Positions 1 through 7,752 of a DNA stretch of 64,000 nt are shown piece after piece; the stretch's first letter is position 1, and each line of letters starts with the position of its first letter. Under the pieces are notes generated by a model, which saw nothing but the letters and a program-made list of their open reading frames with translations, was not told where the DNA came from and ran no database searches. The position numbers were made by a program, and so were the translations under genes. The DNA lies in assembly GCA_023264735.1 (NCBI GenBank), contig JAHFVD010000026.1, positions 28,033 through 92,032 of the forward strand, in the 5' to 3' direction. The DNA is from Mycobacterium sp. Lineage in GTDB: Bacteria > Actinomycetota > Actinomycetes > Mycobacteriales > Mycobacteriaceae.

Positions 1-41
1 AGCTGCCGGAGAGCTTCCCGGTGCTGACCGGCAAGCACTGA
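1..41 (+). CDS. 3' end of an unidentified gene (partial)
   Basis: The frame that ends at the TGA at 39-41 reads LPESFPVLTGKH and is open to the window edge. The stop lies 1 base before the GTG of the VWA gene, so the two are probably translated from one message. Twelve residues are too few to name the product; its identity would reveal which enzyme the downstream NorD/NorQ-like pair serves. Confidence 0.5.
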   Translation, partial: LPESFPVLTGKH

Positions 42-42
42 G

Positions 43-1704
43 GTGCACGATGCGTGCGCGCTGCTCGCGTCCGCGTTAGCGCGTCGACATCTCAGGGTCG
101 TGTACCGGCCGGACCAGGTCGCGTCCACCGACGGTGAGACACTCTGGCTGGCCGAGTTCGAGCCGCCGCTGATCCCCTTGGTTGCTCAAGCTGGGCTCGT
201 GGCGGCGGGGAGCCTGCACCCGCGCGTGATGGCTCGGCTGGTCGGGCGGCGCTCGGCCTGCGCGCGGTATGCCGTGTTCGAGGCCAGCCGACTTCCTCTG
301 CTACTGGGCGACGTGCTGCCGCCTGAGGCAGAGGACGCGTTCCGAAAGCTAGGGGTCGCACCGATTCCCGTCTCGGCAGACGAGTCGCTCATGCGGGCAC
401 TCGGCAAGGAGCCCCTCGCTCCAGCACCCGAAATTGTCGGAGTCATCCGTCCCTCAGCTGTGTTGCGCGCGCGAGCCACCGGCGGAGCCGAGGAGACTTC
501 TTCAGACGCTCGCCTGGACCGGTTACGCGATGTCACCAACGAGTGGGCGGAAGCCGATGACGAGGAATCGGCCCCGGTCCGTGACATGCTCACATCGGCT
601 TTCGGCAAGAGCCCCCTTTCACGACTGATGCGTGACCTGCTTGGCAGCGAGATGTCTTCGCGCTCGGTGCATTCGGACGGCGGAGAGCTTGCTGCCGGGG
701 CGGCGGTGCGAGTCCGCGAAATGGGCGGTCGGGGTCGGGTGACCACACACTCGCCACAGCTTGGCGCAGCGGACGGTGACGCCTCGGCCGGAACCGAGCA
801 CGACGAGTGGGACGAGGGGCGTCAGCGGTATCGGCCCCGTCACTGCACGGTCCACCACCTCGCGCCCGCGCCTTCACCCGCATCGCAGGTGTCGCCGCTG
901 GCCGACGACCCGCAATTACGTCGCGCGGTTGCCCGCATCGGGCTCGCCCTCGAGCGTCACGGTCGCCTCGATGACGGGGATGCCCTCGACCTGCGAGCCT
1001 TGGTGGAGTTCTCGGTAGGGCGCGCTGCGGGGGTACAGCAGGATGCTCGGGTCTACGAAACGCGGCGGCCCACGGCTCACGACCTCGGGGTGGTCGTGGT
1101 CCTCGACGCATCGGGTTCCACCAATGACGCACGGGGTGCCGGCGGCGCGATCTGGGACGAGCAGCGCAACCTCGCGGCCAGCCTCGCCGATGCGCTTGAA
1201 CAAGCCGGCGACCGGGTCGCCGTCTACGCGTTTCGCTCCCATGGGCGGCGAGATGTTCGGTTCCTTCATGTCAAGCATTTCGACGACCGCTTCGACCACG
1301 CCGCCCGTAGTCGGTTGGCCGCCCTCGAGCCGTCGGGTTACACGCGACTGGGCGCGCCGATCCGCCATGGCGCACTACTCGCGCGCGAGATGTCCGGCAC
1401 GAGCCGGCAACTGCTGGTCCTCGTCTCAGACGGTCTTCCATACGAGGACGATTACCAGGGTGTCTACGCCGAGGCCGATGTCCGTCATGCACTAGATGAG
1501 ACCGTCGCGAGCGGCGTCGGTTGTGTCTGTCTGAGCGTCGGCTCGGCCCAGAGTATCGAGGCGCTCGACCGTATTTGGGGAAGTTTCAACCACCTGCATA
1601 TGGACCAATCGCGCGACCTCGCCACGCGCTGCGAACCTCTGATCCGCGCTGCTCTTCGGAGCGCGTTGGACGCATCGCACGGCCAACGTCAGACCGTGGC
1701 CTGA
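43..1704 (+). CDS. NorD/CoxE-like von Willebrand factor A domain protein
   Basis: A 553-residue protein with a C-terminal VWA domain. The metal-ion-dependent adhesion motif DASGS begins near residue 355. The later stretch SDGLPYEDDYQGVYAEAD (around residue 462) matches the signature of NorD-type activators (DGxPxDxDxYxG). The N-terminal half is poorly conserved and acidic in the middle. Family members work with a MoxR/NorQ AAA+ ATPase to insert metal into, or remodel, a partner enzyme; that ATPase follows at 1733. GTG at 43 sits just after the upstream stop, and no better start is visible. The client enzyme is not in the window. Confidence 0.85.
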   Translation: MHDACALLASALARRHLRVVYRPDQVASTDGETLWLAEFEPPLIPLVAQAGLVAAGSLHPRVMARLVGRRSACARYAVFEASRLPLLLGDVLPPEAEDAFRKLGVAPIPVSADESLMRALGKEPLAPAPEIVGVIRPSAVLRARATGGAEETSSDARLDRLRDVTNEWAEADDEESAPVRDMLTSAFGKSPLSRLMRDLLGSEMSSRSVHSDGGELAAGAAVRVREMGGRGRVTTHSPQLGAADGDASAGTEHDEWDEGRQRYRPRHCTVHHLAPAPSPASQVSPLADDPQLRRAVARIGLALERHGRLDDGDALDLRALVEFSVGRAAGVQQDARVYETRRPTAHDLGVVVVLDASGSTNDARGAGGAIWDEQRNLAASLADALEQAGDRVAVYAFRSHGRRDVRFLHVKHFDDRFDHAARSRLAALEPSGYTRLGAPIRHGALLAREMSGTSRQLLVLVSDGLPYEDDYQGVYAEADVRHALDETVASGVGCVCLSVGSAQSIEALDRIWGSFNHLHMDQSRDLATRCEPLIRAALRSALDASHGQRQTVA

Positions 1705-1732
1705 GCGCCACCGAATCGAGGACAAACCATTG

Positions 1733-2563
1733 ATGAGCACGCACACCACCAACGTTGCCGCCTACCTGCCCGCAGGCAGCGAGGTGGACATCTTCCGCAC
1801 CGCGTTCGAGCAACGCCTGGCTGTCCTGCTGAAAGGCCCAACCGGCTGCGGCAAGACCAGGCTCGTCGAGCACATGGCCGAACAGCTGGGCGTGCCCCTC
1901 TACACGGTGTCCTGCCACGAGGACATCACATCTGCCGATCTGATCGGGAAACACGTGCTCGTCGGCGGGGAGACCGTGTGGATCGACGGTCCGCTCACGA
2001 GCGCGGTGCGCGAAGGTGGGATCTGCTACCTCGATGAGATCGTTGAGGCACGGCAAGACGCAACCGTCGCCATTCATTCTCTGACAGATCACCGCCGCCA
2101 GCTGTTCATTGAACGGCTCGGCGGGGTGAAACTCTCAGCGCCAGATACTTTTTGCCTCGTGGTCTCCTACAACCCCGGGTATCAGAGCGTGCTGAAGGAT
2201 CTGAAAACCTCGACCCGCCAGCGGATGGTCTCCATCACGCTGGACTACCCCACTGCGGAGATCGAGCGCCAGATCATCAGCATCGAAGGGGGCGTGCCAC
2301 CAGCGACCGCCGACGCGTTAGTGCGTCTTGGTCAAGCAATCCGGCGGGTTGACGAAGCAGGACTTCGCGAGGTGCCATCGACGCGGCTGCTCGTGGACGC
2401 GGCCAAGCTCATCGCCGGTGGACTGAAGTCACAGGTTGCCGTCCGAGCCGCGATCATCGACACACTGACCGACGATCTTGCGCTCGCGGGTGCACTTGAA
2501 CGTGTCGCTGACGTGTACCTGCCCGGCTCACTACGACGTGGCATCCAGCCCGGCAGCGATTGA
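1733..2563 (+). CDS. CbbQ/NirQ/NorQ-like AAA+ ATPase (MoxR group)
   Basis: The protein has a Walker A GPTGCGKT at about residues 35-42, a Walker B ICYLDEI near residues 97-103, and the family landmarks SYNPGYQ and STRQR before a CbbQ-type C-terminal region. It should hydrolyse ATP to activate a metalloenzyme together with the VWA protein encoded 28 bp upstream. ATG at 1733 is preferred to the adjoining TTG at 1730, and AGGAC upstream acts as ribosome binding site. Its 3' end overlaps the convergent tetR gene by 33 bp. Confidence 0.9.
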   Translation: MSTHTTNVAAYLPAGSEVDIFRTAFEQRLAVLLKGPTGCGKTRLVEHMAEQLGVPLYTVSCHEDITSADLIGKHVLVGGETVWIDGPLTSAVREGGICYLDEIVEARQDATVAIHSLTDHRRQLFIERLGGVKLSAPDTFCLVVSYNPGYQSVLKDLKTSTRQRMVSITLDYPTAEIERQIISIEGGVPPATADALVRLGQAIRRVDEAGLREVPSTRLLVDAAKLIAGGLKSQVAVRAAIIDTLTDDLALAGALERVADVYLPGSLRRGIQPGSD

Positions 2564-3199
2564 GCGAATGTCGGTGGAGGATGCGTAGAGCGCATACCAC
2601 ACCACCTGGCAGAAAGCGTCGACGTGGCGCTCGATTTCGCGATCGGACGCCCCCTTGAGGATCTGGGATTGCGCGCGTTCTGCCATCCATGTCAGCCAAG
2701 CTGCGGTCGGCTCGGCAAGGAGTTCGGGGTCGATCCAGCCCTGTCGCTGGCCGCGTTGGATGTGGCGGGTTAGCGCGGCCACGTGGTGGTCGGTTATCCG
2801 GCTGAGGTGGTCATGGACACGATCGTCGTAGACCGCGGCGTCGAATAGAGCAGCCACCATTCGCGCGCGGGGTTGGTGGGCGTAAACCATCTGGCTCAGT
2901 GCCTGATGGAGCTCCTCAAAGGTTGGGTCAGGCCCGAGGTCTGTCCACGCGGCCGATGCTGTGTCCATGTCGTCGCGCACGTCGTCGAGCCAGGCGCACA
3001 GGAACTCGCCCTTGTCACGGAAGTGGGCATAGAAGCGAGACCTGCTAATCCCCGCCCGCTTGGCGAGCTCTCCGACGCTGAGCTGATGCAGCGTCGCGCC
3101 TTCGAGGAGGGCTTGCTGCAAACCGTGGAGGATGGCGTCATACGCCTCTTGGCGGCGAATCTCTTTCGTGCTCTGCGTCCGACGAGTAACCGAGCGCAT
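2531..3199 (-). CDS. TetR-family transcriptional regulator
   Basis: A 222-residue regulator. The N-terminal helix-turn-helix includes VGELAKRAGISRSRFYAHF (about residues 42-60), the typical TetR recognition helix ending in FYxHF. The C-terminal ligand domain resembles that of the TetR encoded immediately upstream (both have a WxTWMxER motif and a WYALY/WRALY ending), so the two look like tandem duplicates. Its ATG lies 1 base after the stop of that gene, so they form one operon. They probably regulate the divergent DUF7064-kinase operon. Confidence 0.88.
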   Translation of the reverse strand: MRSVTRRTQSTKEIRRQEAYDAILHGLQQALLEGATLHQLSVGELAKRAGISRSRFYAHFRDKGEFLCAWLDDVRDDMDTASAAWTDLGPDPTFEELHQALSQMVYAHQPRARMVAALFDAAVYDDRVHDHLSRITDHHVAALTRHIQRGQRQGWIDPELLAEPTAAWLTWMAERAQSQILKGASDREIERHVDAFCQVVWYALYASSTDIRSIAAGLDATS

Positions 3200-3200
3200 G

Positions 3201-3839
3201 TCACCGCCCCTGTGCGTAAAGAGCTCGCCAGATGATGTCTGTCGCCGCTGTTGTCAGGTTTTCGCGCTCTTCGACATCTGCATTAGCGACCAGTTGGTAG
3301 AGGCCACGCTCGATCATCCACGTGATCCACTCCGATACCGGTTCGACGTCGATGTCGTTGCGTGCGTCACCACTCTCCTGGCTGCGTCGGATGTAAGCGG
3401 CCACGTGGTGGGCCGCTTCGCGCATGAGCAGCGCGAACTGCTCAGCCACCGCGACGTCGTACGAAGAAGCCTCAACGATGGCGGCGATGAGCTTGTTGTG
3501 CGGCAAGTAGGCCCTGACCACCTCATCGAGTCCCTCTCGGAGCTGAGGTTTCGAGGCACTAGCCGGGAGCTCCCACCAGCCCCTCGCAGACTCAAACAGA
3601 TCCGCAAGAACCTCTGACGCGAGAAGCTGCAGGAGATCTCCCTTGTCGGAGAAATGAACGTAGAACCCCGAGCGCGAGACGCCAGCCTTTTGCACAAGTC
3701 GTTCAACGCTGATCTCGATGAACGACTCCTCTTCGAGCAACTCCTCGAGGGCCGGTAACAGCCGGCGGCCAAGCGCCGCCCGTCGTTCGGTGACAGCGCT
3801 TTCGCCGGTCGTCGCAGCGGTACTCACCGGCCCGAGCAT
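3201..3839 (-). CDS. TetR-family transcriptional regulator (first gene of tandem pair)
   Basis: A TetR protein of about 212 residues from the internal ATG at 3839. The open frame continues to 3968, but that extension crosses the divergent promoter and looks non-coding. The HTH reads VERLVQKAGVSRSGFYVHF. The C-terminal half shares WITWMIERGLYQLV and the closing WRALYAQGR with the downstream TetR. It is divergent from the DUF7064-kinase-membrane protein operon that begins near 4.0 kb, which is the usual arrangement for local repression and ligand-induced derepression. Confidence 0.87.
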   Translation of the reverse strand: MLGPVSTAATTGESAVTERRAALGRRLLPALEELLEEESFIEISVERLVQKAGVSRSGFYVHFSDKGDLLQLLASEVLADLFESARGWWELPASASKPQLREGLDEVVRAYLPHNKLIAAIVEASSYDVAVAEQFALLMREAAHHVAAYIRRSQESGDARNDIDVEPVSEWITWMIERGLYQLVANADVEERENLTTAATDIIWRALYAQGR

Positions 3840-3942
3840 ATGCGATCCAGCCTGAACAGTGGGTGCTGAGGAATAGCAGCGATAACACAACCTGTGGTCC
3901 GGAAGCCAAGCGCGGAGATGCGTTGCTCGCCTCGTCGGCGAC

Positions 3943-3971
3943 TTGACATGGACGTAATGCTCGAACACTAT
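3943..3971 (+). promoter_or_regulatory. Probable promoter of the first DUF7064-kinase operon
   Basis: TTGACA at 3943-3948, a 17-base spacer, then CACTAT at 3966-3971, a close fit to a vegetative -35/-10 pair. Imperfect inverted arms GACATGGA (3945-3952) and ACTATGTC (3967-3974) overlap both elements and could be the TetR operator. A transcript starting near 3979 would begin about 30 bases before the strong AAGGAGG at 4008-4014. Confidence 0.5.
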
Positions 3972-4037
3972 GTCTATACCGTGAAACCAGCGCCGGTTTC
4001 AGTTATCAAGGAGGACGAGCATGACCGCTCGCATACG

Positions 4038-5084
4038 GTGTGGGCGTCCGCTTTTCCCGCGTTTCGGGGCAAGTCGGTGATCGGAGCGGCTGGCGGGGCG
4101 CCGGCATGGCTCACCGCTGACGATGAACTCCCCCACGCTTGCGAACCGCACAGCCCGCCCACCTGGTCTGAGAACTACCTCTCCTACGTGTGGTCACCGG
4201 GAAACGAGGTCGGCATCTACGTCCATCTCGCCCGCCGCACGTCACCGTTCGAGATCTGGGACGAGGTCGTGAACATCGCACTCCCAGGCGATCGGTTCGT
4301 GACCGCGAAATCGTTCGGCCAGGGCGCCGCGGACGGCGTCGGAGTTGCGGCCGTGCGGATGACTTGCGAAGCGCCGTACCAGCGTTGGACGAAACGCTTT
4401 GTCGGTGCGGGTCGTGTGATGGACGGCGACACGTATCGCGCGGGTCCGGTCACTGACGGATTGCACACCCCGATGCGTTGGGAACTGTCCTTTACAGCGA
4501 CGAGCCCACCCTTCGACTTCGGCACGCAGCATCTGGATCAGCCGTGGGGTCACGGCCACTACGAGCAGCACGGTGTGCTCGAAGGCTGGCTCGAAATCGG
4601 TGATGAACAGTTCGAGATCGCGGGCACGGGTCTGCGCGACCACTCGTGGGGGGCTAGGGACTATCACGAGATCGGCACGACGACTTGGCTCCACGCGCAG
4701 TTCCCTACGAGTGGTCGGGCACTTATGGCAGTTCTGGTGACTGGGCGACCCCCGCGGCCACCATTCAGCGTCGCGACGATCACCGACAGGGCATCGGTGC
4801 ACCATCTCCAAGTCGATGCCCTGCCGCAGGCGACCACGCTCGACGAGACCAGCTCAGCGTTTCGGTTCACGCTGCGAGACGGGCTCGATATTGAGGCGGA
4901 AATCTCGGTCGAGGTAATACGACCACTTCGCGCGGCATGTGCAGGTTCTGCCGAGCTGGTACTTGGCACACATACCGCGGGAGCCGTCAACCACCACTAC
5001 ATCGATGCTTTCAGCCGTTTCACGTGGGACGGCGAGATCGGCTATGGCCTCACCGAACGCACCGTCGACCTCGAATCCCGTTGA
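4038..5084 (+). CDS. DUF7064/DUF7065-type protein, copy 1 (start uncertain)
   Basis: The protein contains PAWLTADDE near its start and GLRDHSWGARDY in the middle; the RDHSWG motif marks this lipocalin/AttH-like family found beside lipid-catabolic genes in actinomycetes. Biochemical function is unknown to me. Two related copies lie at 11535-12605 and 52442-53374, each next to an APH-fold kinase, as here. The start is problematic. The best ribosome site (AAGGAGG) serves ATG 4021, but that frame stops at 4078 and is not the main frame. GTG 4038 and GTG 4077 are in frame but have weak sites. A small frameshift near the 5' end is possible. Confidence 0.7.
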   Translation: MWASAFPAFRGKSVIGAAGGAPAWLTADDELPHACEPHSPPTWSENYLSYVWSPGNEVGIYVHLARRTSPFEIWDEVVNIALPGDRFVTAKSFGQGAADGVGVAAVRMTCEAPYQRWTKRFVGAGRVMDGDTYRAGPVTDGLHTPMRWELSFTATSPPFDFGTQHLDQPWGHGHYEQHGVLEGWLEIGDEQFEIAGTGLRDHSWGARDYHEIGTTTWLHAQFPTSGRALMAVLVTGRPPRPPFSVATITDRASVHHLQVDALPQATTLDETSSAFRFTLRDGLDIEAEISVEVIRPLRAACAGSAELVLGTHTAGAVNHHYIDAFSRFTWDGEIGYGLTERTVDLESR

Positions 5085-5108
5085 ACCAGAACCACAGAAG
5101 GAGATCCC

Positions 5109-6173
5109 GTGCTAACGCAACAGATCGTCACCTCCGCCGAGGAGCTAACCCCTGCGTGGCTTAGCCAGGTCCTCGGTGTCAAGGTGACCCACGTCGATAT
5201 CGAGCCGATCGGCGGCGGGCTGATGGCACGGGCGACGCGTGCGACGCTCGAGTACGACGGCGGCGAGGTCGGCCCCGCATCCGTAGTCGTCAAGTATCCG
5301 ACCGATGATCAAGGAAGCCTGGGCCTCGCACTTGCCATGGGCATGTACGAACTCGAGGTCTGCTTCTACCGCGACGTTGCGCCCCTACTCATCAACATGA
5401 GTATCCCGCGGTGCTACCTGGCTATGCGCGACGACGCGACCGGCATGTTCACCCTCGTACTCGAGGATCTCCGCGGATCACGTCCCGGCGATGTACTCAC
5501 CTCGTGCTCGACCGACGAATGCTCCGCGGTCCTGGCCGAGCTCGTCGCGTTCCAAGCGCCGCTGTGGAACGCACCAACGACTGCCGCGATGAGCTGGCTC
5601 GCCGATCCGAGACGCACCCTCGGTGTCTTCGACGCACTCCCGGCAGGCCTCGAGCCCTTCATCGAGCGATTCGGCCACGGGTTGGACCCGGAACACGTCG
5701 ATCTCTTCCAACGCCTGCTACCGAGGGCTGGGGAATGGGTCCGCAGTTGGGCGCCACCAACAGTCGTGCAGCACGGCGACTTTCGCAGCGACAACATCAT
5801 GTTCGGGAACACGCCCGGCGCCGCGCCGGTCACCGTTATCGACTTCCAGACCATTCGTCTTGGCCCGCCCGGTCTCGATGCGGCGTACTTTCTCGGTTCG
5901 TCGATTCCGACCAAGGAACGACGCCTTGTCGAGGCGGATCTGGTCTGGGAATACCACGAGCGTCTTGTCGCGGCCGGCGTGGAAGGCTTTGATTTCGACG
6001 CGTGCTGGCAGTCATATCGCGAAGGAGCGCTCTACGGAGTGTTCCTCTTCGTGGGAATGGCGAGTCAAGTCGAGTCGACCGAACGGGGCGACCTCGTAAT
6101 CACCGACCAGATCCGACGATACGCGGACATGGCCATCGACCTCGACGCGGCGTCCGCCGCCGGCCTCTCCTGA
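5109..6173 (+). CDS. APH/ecdysteroid-kinase-like phosphotransferase, copy 1
   Basis: A 354-residue small-molecule kinase of the aminoglycoside phosphotransferase fold. The catalytic loop is QHGDFRSDNIMF and the metal-binding segment is VIDFQ. VVVKYP supplies the probable ATP-anchoring lysine, and LVLEDL resembles the hinge of ecdysteroid-kinase-like enzymes. It probably phosphorylates a hydroxyl on a lipophilic substrate or its CoA ester. GTG 5109 follows AAGGAGATCC closely, 24 bases after the DUF7064 gene. It differs in detail from the kinases at 10412-11521 and 51429-52445, so the three are not recent duplicates. Confidence 0.85.
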   Translation: MLTQQIVTSAEELTPAWLSQVLGVKVTHVDIEPIGGGLMARATRATLEYDGGEVGPASVVVKYPTDDQGSLGLALAMGMYELEVCFYRDVAPLLINMSIPRCYLAMRDDATGMFTLVLEDLRGSRPGDVLTSCSTDECSAVLAELVAFQAPLWNAPTTAAMSWLADPRRTLGVFDALPAGLEPFIERFGHGLDPEHVDLFQRLLPRAGEWVRSWAPPTVVQHGDFRSDNIMFGNTPGAAPVTVIDFQTIRLGPPGLDAAYFLGSSIPTKERRLVEADLVWEYHERLVAAGVEGFDFDACWQSYREGALYGVFLFVGMASQVESTERGDLVITDQIRRYADMAIDLDAASAAGLS

Positions 6174-6176
6174 GCC

Positions 6177-6923
6177 ATGGCAGCTAGGAATCAGTCCATA
6201 TCCCTGGCATTCGGGTACGCGTTCTTTGTGCTGTATCTGTTAGGAATCGTCGTCGTTGCCGGCTTCATTCCCCCACCCTCACCGAGTTGGGGACCCGAAG
6301 CCGTCAGTGCGTTCTTCCGCAATCGGCACGAGCGGATCTTGGTCGGCATGTCAATCTGCGCCTTCGCTTCTGTGCTCTACCTCCCCTGGGGAGTGGCCAT
6401 CGCGGGACAGATGTTGCGCACCGAGCGCGCGCGATTCCCCGCATTGACAATCATCCAAGTCATCGCCGCTGGGCTTGGCTCTGTATTTTTCGCGATCTCA
6501 CCATTTCTTTGGCTGACAATCGCCTACCGCGCCGGTCACGGCGGAGATATCTCCATGGCACTCAACGACTTCGCATGGATCTCGTGGATCGTCAGTTGGC
6601 CATTCTTCTTCATCCAGGCGGGCGCCTTCGGCTTGAGTCTTCTGATGTACCGCACCGTGGTCATTCCGAGGTGGGTCGGTTACCTGAGCCTATGGTTCGC
6701 CTTCAGCATGTTTCCTGCCAGCGCGATCGTGTTCTTCTACTCGGGCCCCCTGGCGTGGAATGGGGTTTTCGCGCTGTATCTGCCGCTGACCCTGTTTGCG
6801 CTGTGGTACAACGTGGCATCGTTCTGGACGCTGAAGGCCATTCGACAAGAGGCGCTGCTGGACGGTTCCGGAACCGCCGACAGCACAAAGCTTCCCGTAC
6901 CGAGTCCGCAGCAAGTCTCATGA
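6177..6923 (+). CDS. Polytopic membrane protein, paralogue A
   Basis: A 248-residue protein with about six hydrophobic segments (for example 12-32, 58-80, 95-118 and 133-155), opening with a membrane helix followed by PPPSPSWG. It shares with the next gene the order PPPxPSxx, IPRWVGY/IWPRWVGY and SGPLAWNG, so the two are tandem paralogues. I do not recognise a named family. Starting 3 bases after the kinase stop, it is part of the DUF7064-kinase operon and may transport or bind the same hydrophobic compound. This place is taken by AveC-like membrane proteins in the second operon. Confidence 0.75.
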   Translation: MAARNQSISLAFGYAFFVLYLLGIVVVAGFIPPPSPSWGPEAVSAFFRNRHERILVGMSICAFASVLYLPWGVAIAGQMLRTERARFPALTIIQVIAAGLGSVFFAISPFLWLTIAYRAGHGGDISMALNDFAWISWIVSWPFFFIQAGAFGLSLLMYRTVVIPRWVGYLSLWFAFSMFPASAIVFFYSGPLAWNGVFALYLPLTLFALWYNVASFWTLKAIRQEALLDGSGTADSTKLPVPSPQQVS

Positions 6924-7690
6924 CGCAGACCGATCCCGATATTGTGGACACCGTCAATCGCTCCCGGCGTGCCCGAATGCCGAAGTGGTGCATATGGTCG
7001 GGGCCGGCGTTCACACTGCTGTTCGCCATCGGATTCTGGGCCGTAGCGCGCATGGTGCCACCGCCCGCACCGAGCTTCACGGCTCAACAGGTGGCTGACA
7101 TCTTCGCGTCGAACCGGTTCCGCATCCGACTTGGGCTGATGATATCCATGGCCTCATCGACGTTGTTCTTCCCCTTCGTTGCAGTGATGTCGTCATATCT
7201 GCGCCGGATCGAAGGGCAATACTCCCCGATGGCCTACGTCCAGCTAGCCGGTGGCACAGCGTCGATCTGCGTATTCATCTTCCCGCTGATGAGCCTGCAG
7301 GCGGCCAACTTTAGGGCGGACCGGGATCCGGAAGTCGTACTGGCACTGAGTGATATCGGATGGATTCCGTTCGTCGGGCTCTTCGGCCCACCCTTCATGC
7401 AATGCGTCGCCATTGCAGTTGCCGTGCTGCAGGACAAGCGATCTATTCCCATCTGGCCGCGCTGGGTCGGCTATTTCAACATCTGGATCGCGATTCTCTA
7501 CCTGCCGGGCCTGCTGCTGGTGTTCTTCAAGTCCGGTCCACTCGCATGGAATGGCCTGGTGTGCTGGTGGCTGCCGGCGGCCGCATTCTTCTCATGGATA
7601 CTGGTGATGGCCTGGGTCATGCTGTCCAGCCCCGACGCAGTGACGCGCAAAGTGAGCGCGAGCCCGAAAAATGAGGTAGCCACATCGTAA
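6920..7690 (+). CDS. Polytopic membrane protein, paralogue B
   Basis: A 256-residue membrane protein, translationally coupled to paralogue A by an ATGA overlap. It has about six hydrophobic segments, and AVARMVPPPAPSFTAQQVAD after the first helix parallels the sister gene. WPRWVGYFN and KSGPLAWNGLV near the C-terminus are the shared landmarks. Function unknown. Last gene of the operon that began near 4.0 kb. Confidence 0.75.
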   Translation: MTQTDPDIVDTVNRSRRARMPKWCIWSGPAFTLLFAIGFWAVARMVPPPAPSFTAQQVADIFASNRFRIRLGLMISMASSTLFFPFVAVMSSYLRRIEGQYSPMAYVQLAGGTASICVFIFPLMSLQAANFRADRDPEVVLALSDIGWIPFVGLFGPPFMQCVAIAVAVLQDKRSIPIWPRWVGYFNIWIAILYLPGLLLVFFKSGPLAWNGLVCWWLPAAAFFSWILVMAWVMLSSPDAVTRKVSASPKNEVATS

Positions 7691-7752
7691 TTTCCCGGAG
7701 GACGCCACGGGTGCCCTTGTCATGGCAACCCAGGTCGCCTACCTAAACCGCG

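Noticed and set aside
2531-2563. Frameshift at the NorQ/TetR junction
   Set aside because: It is an ordinary convergent 33-bp overlap; both proteins have complete C-termini.
3840-3968. N-terminal extension of the upstream TetR
   Set aside because: It crosses the divergent promoter and has no ribosome site or family similarity; ATG 3839 gives a normal TetR length.
6287-6919. Long upstream extension of membrane protein B
   Set aside because: It lies wholly within gene A in another frame; the ATGA at 6920 gives the paralogous N-terminus.
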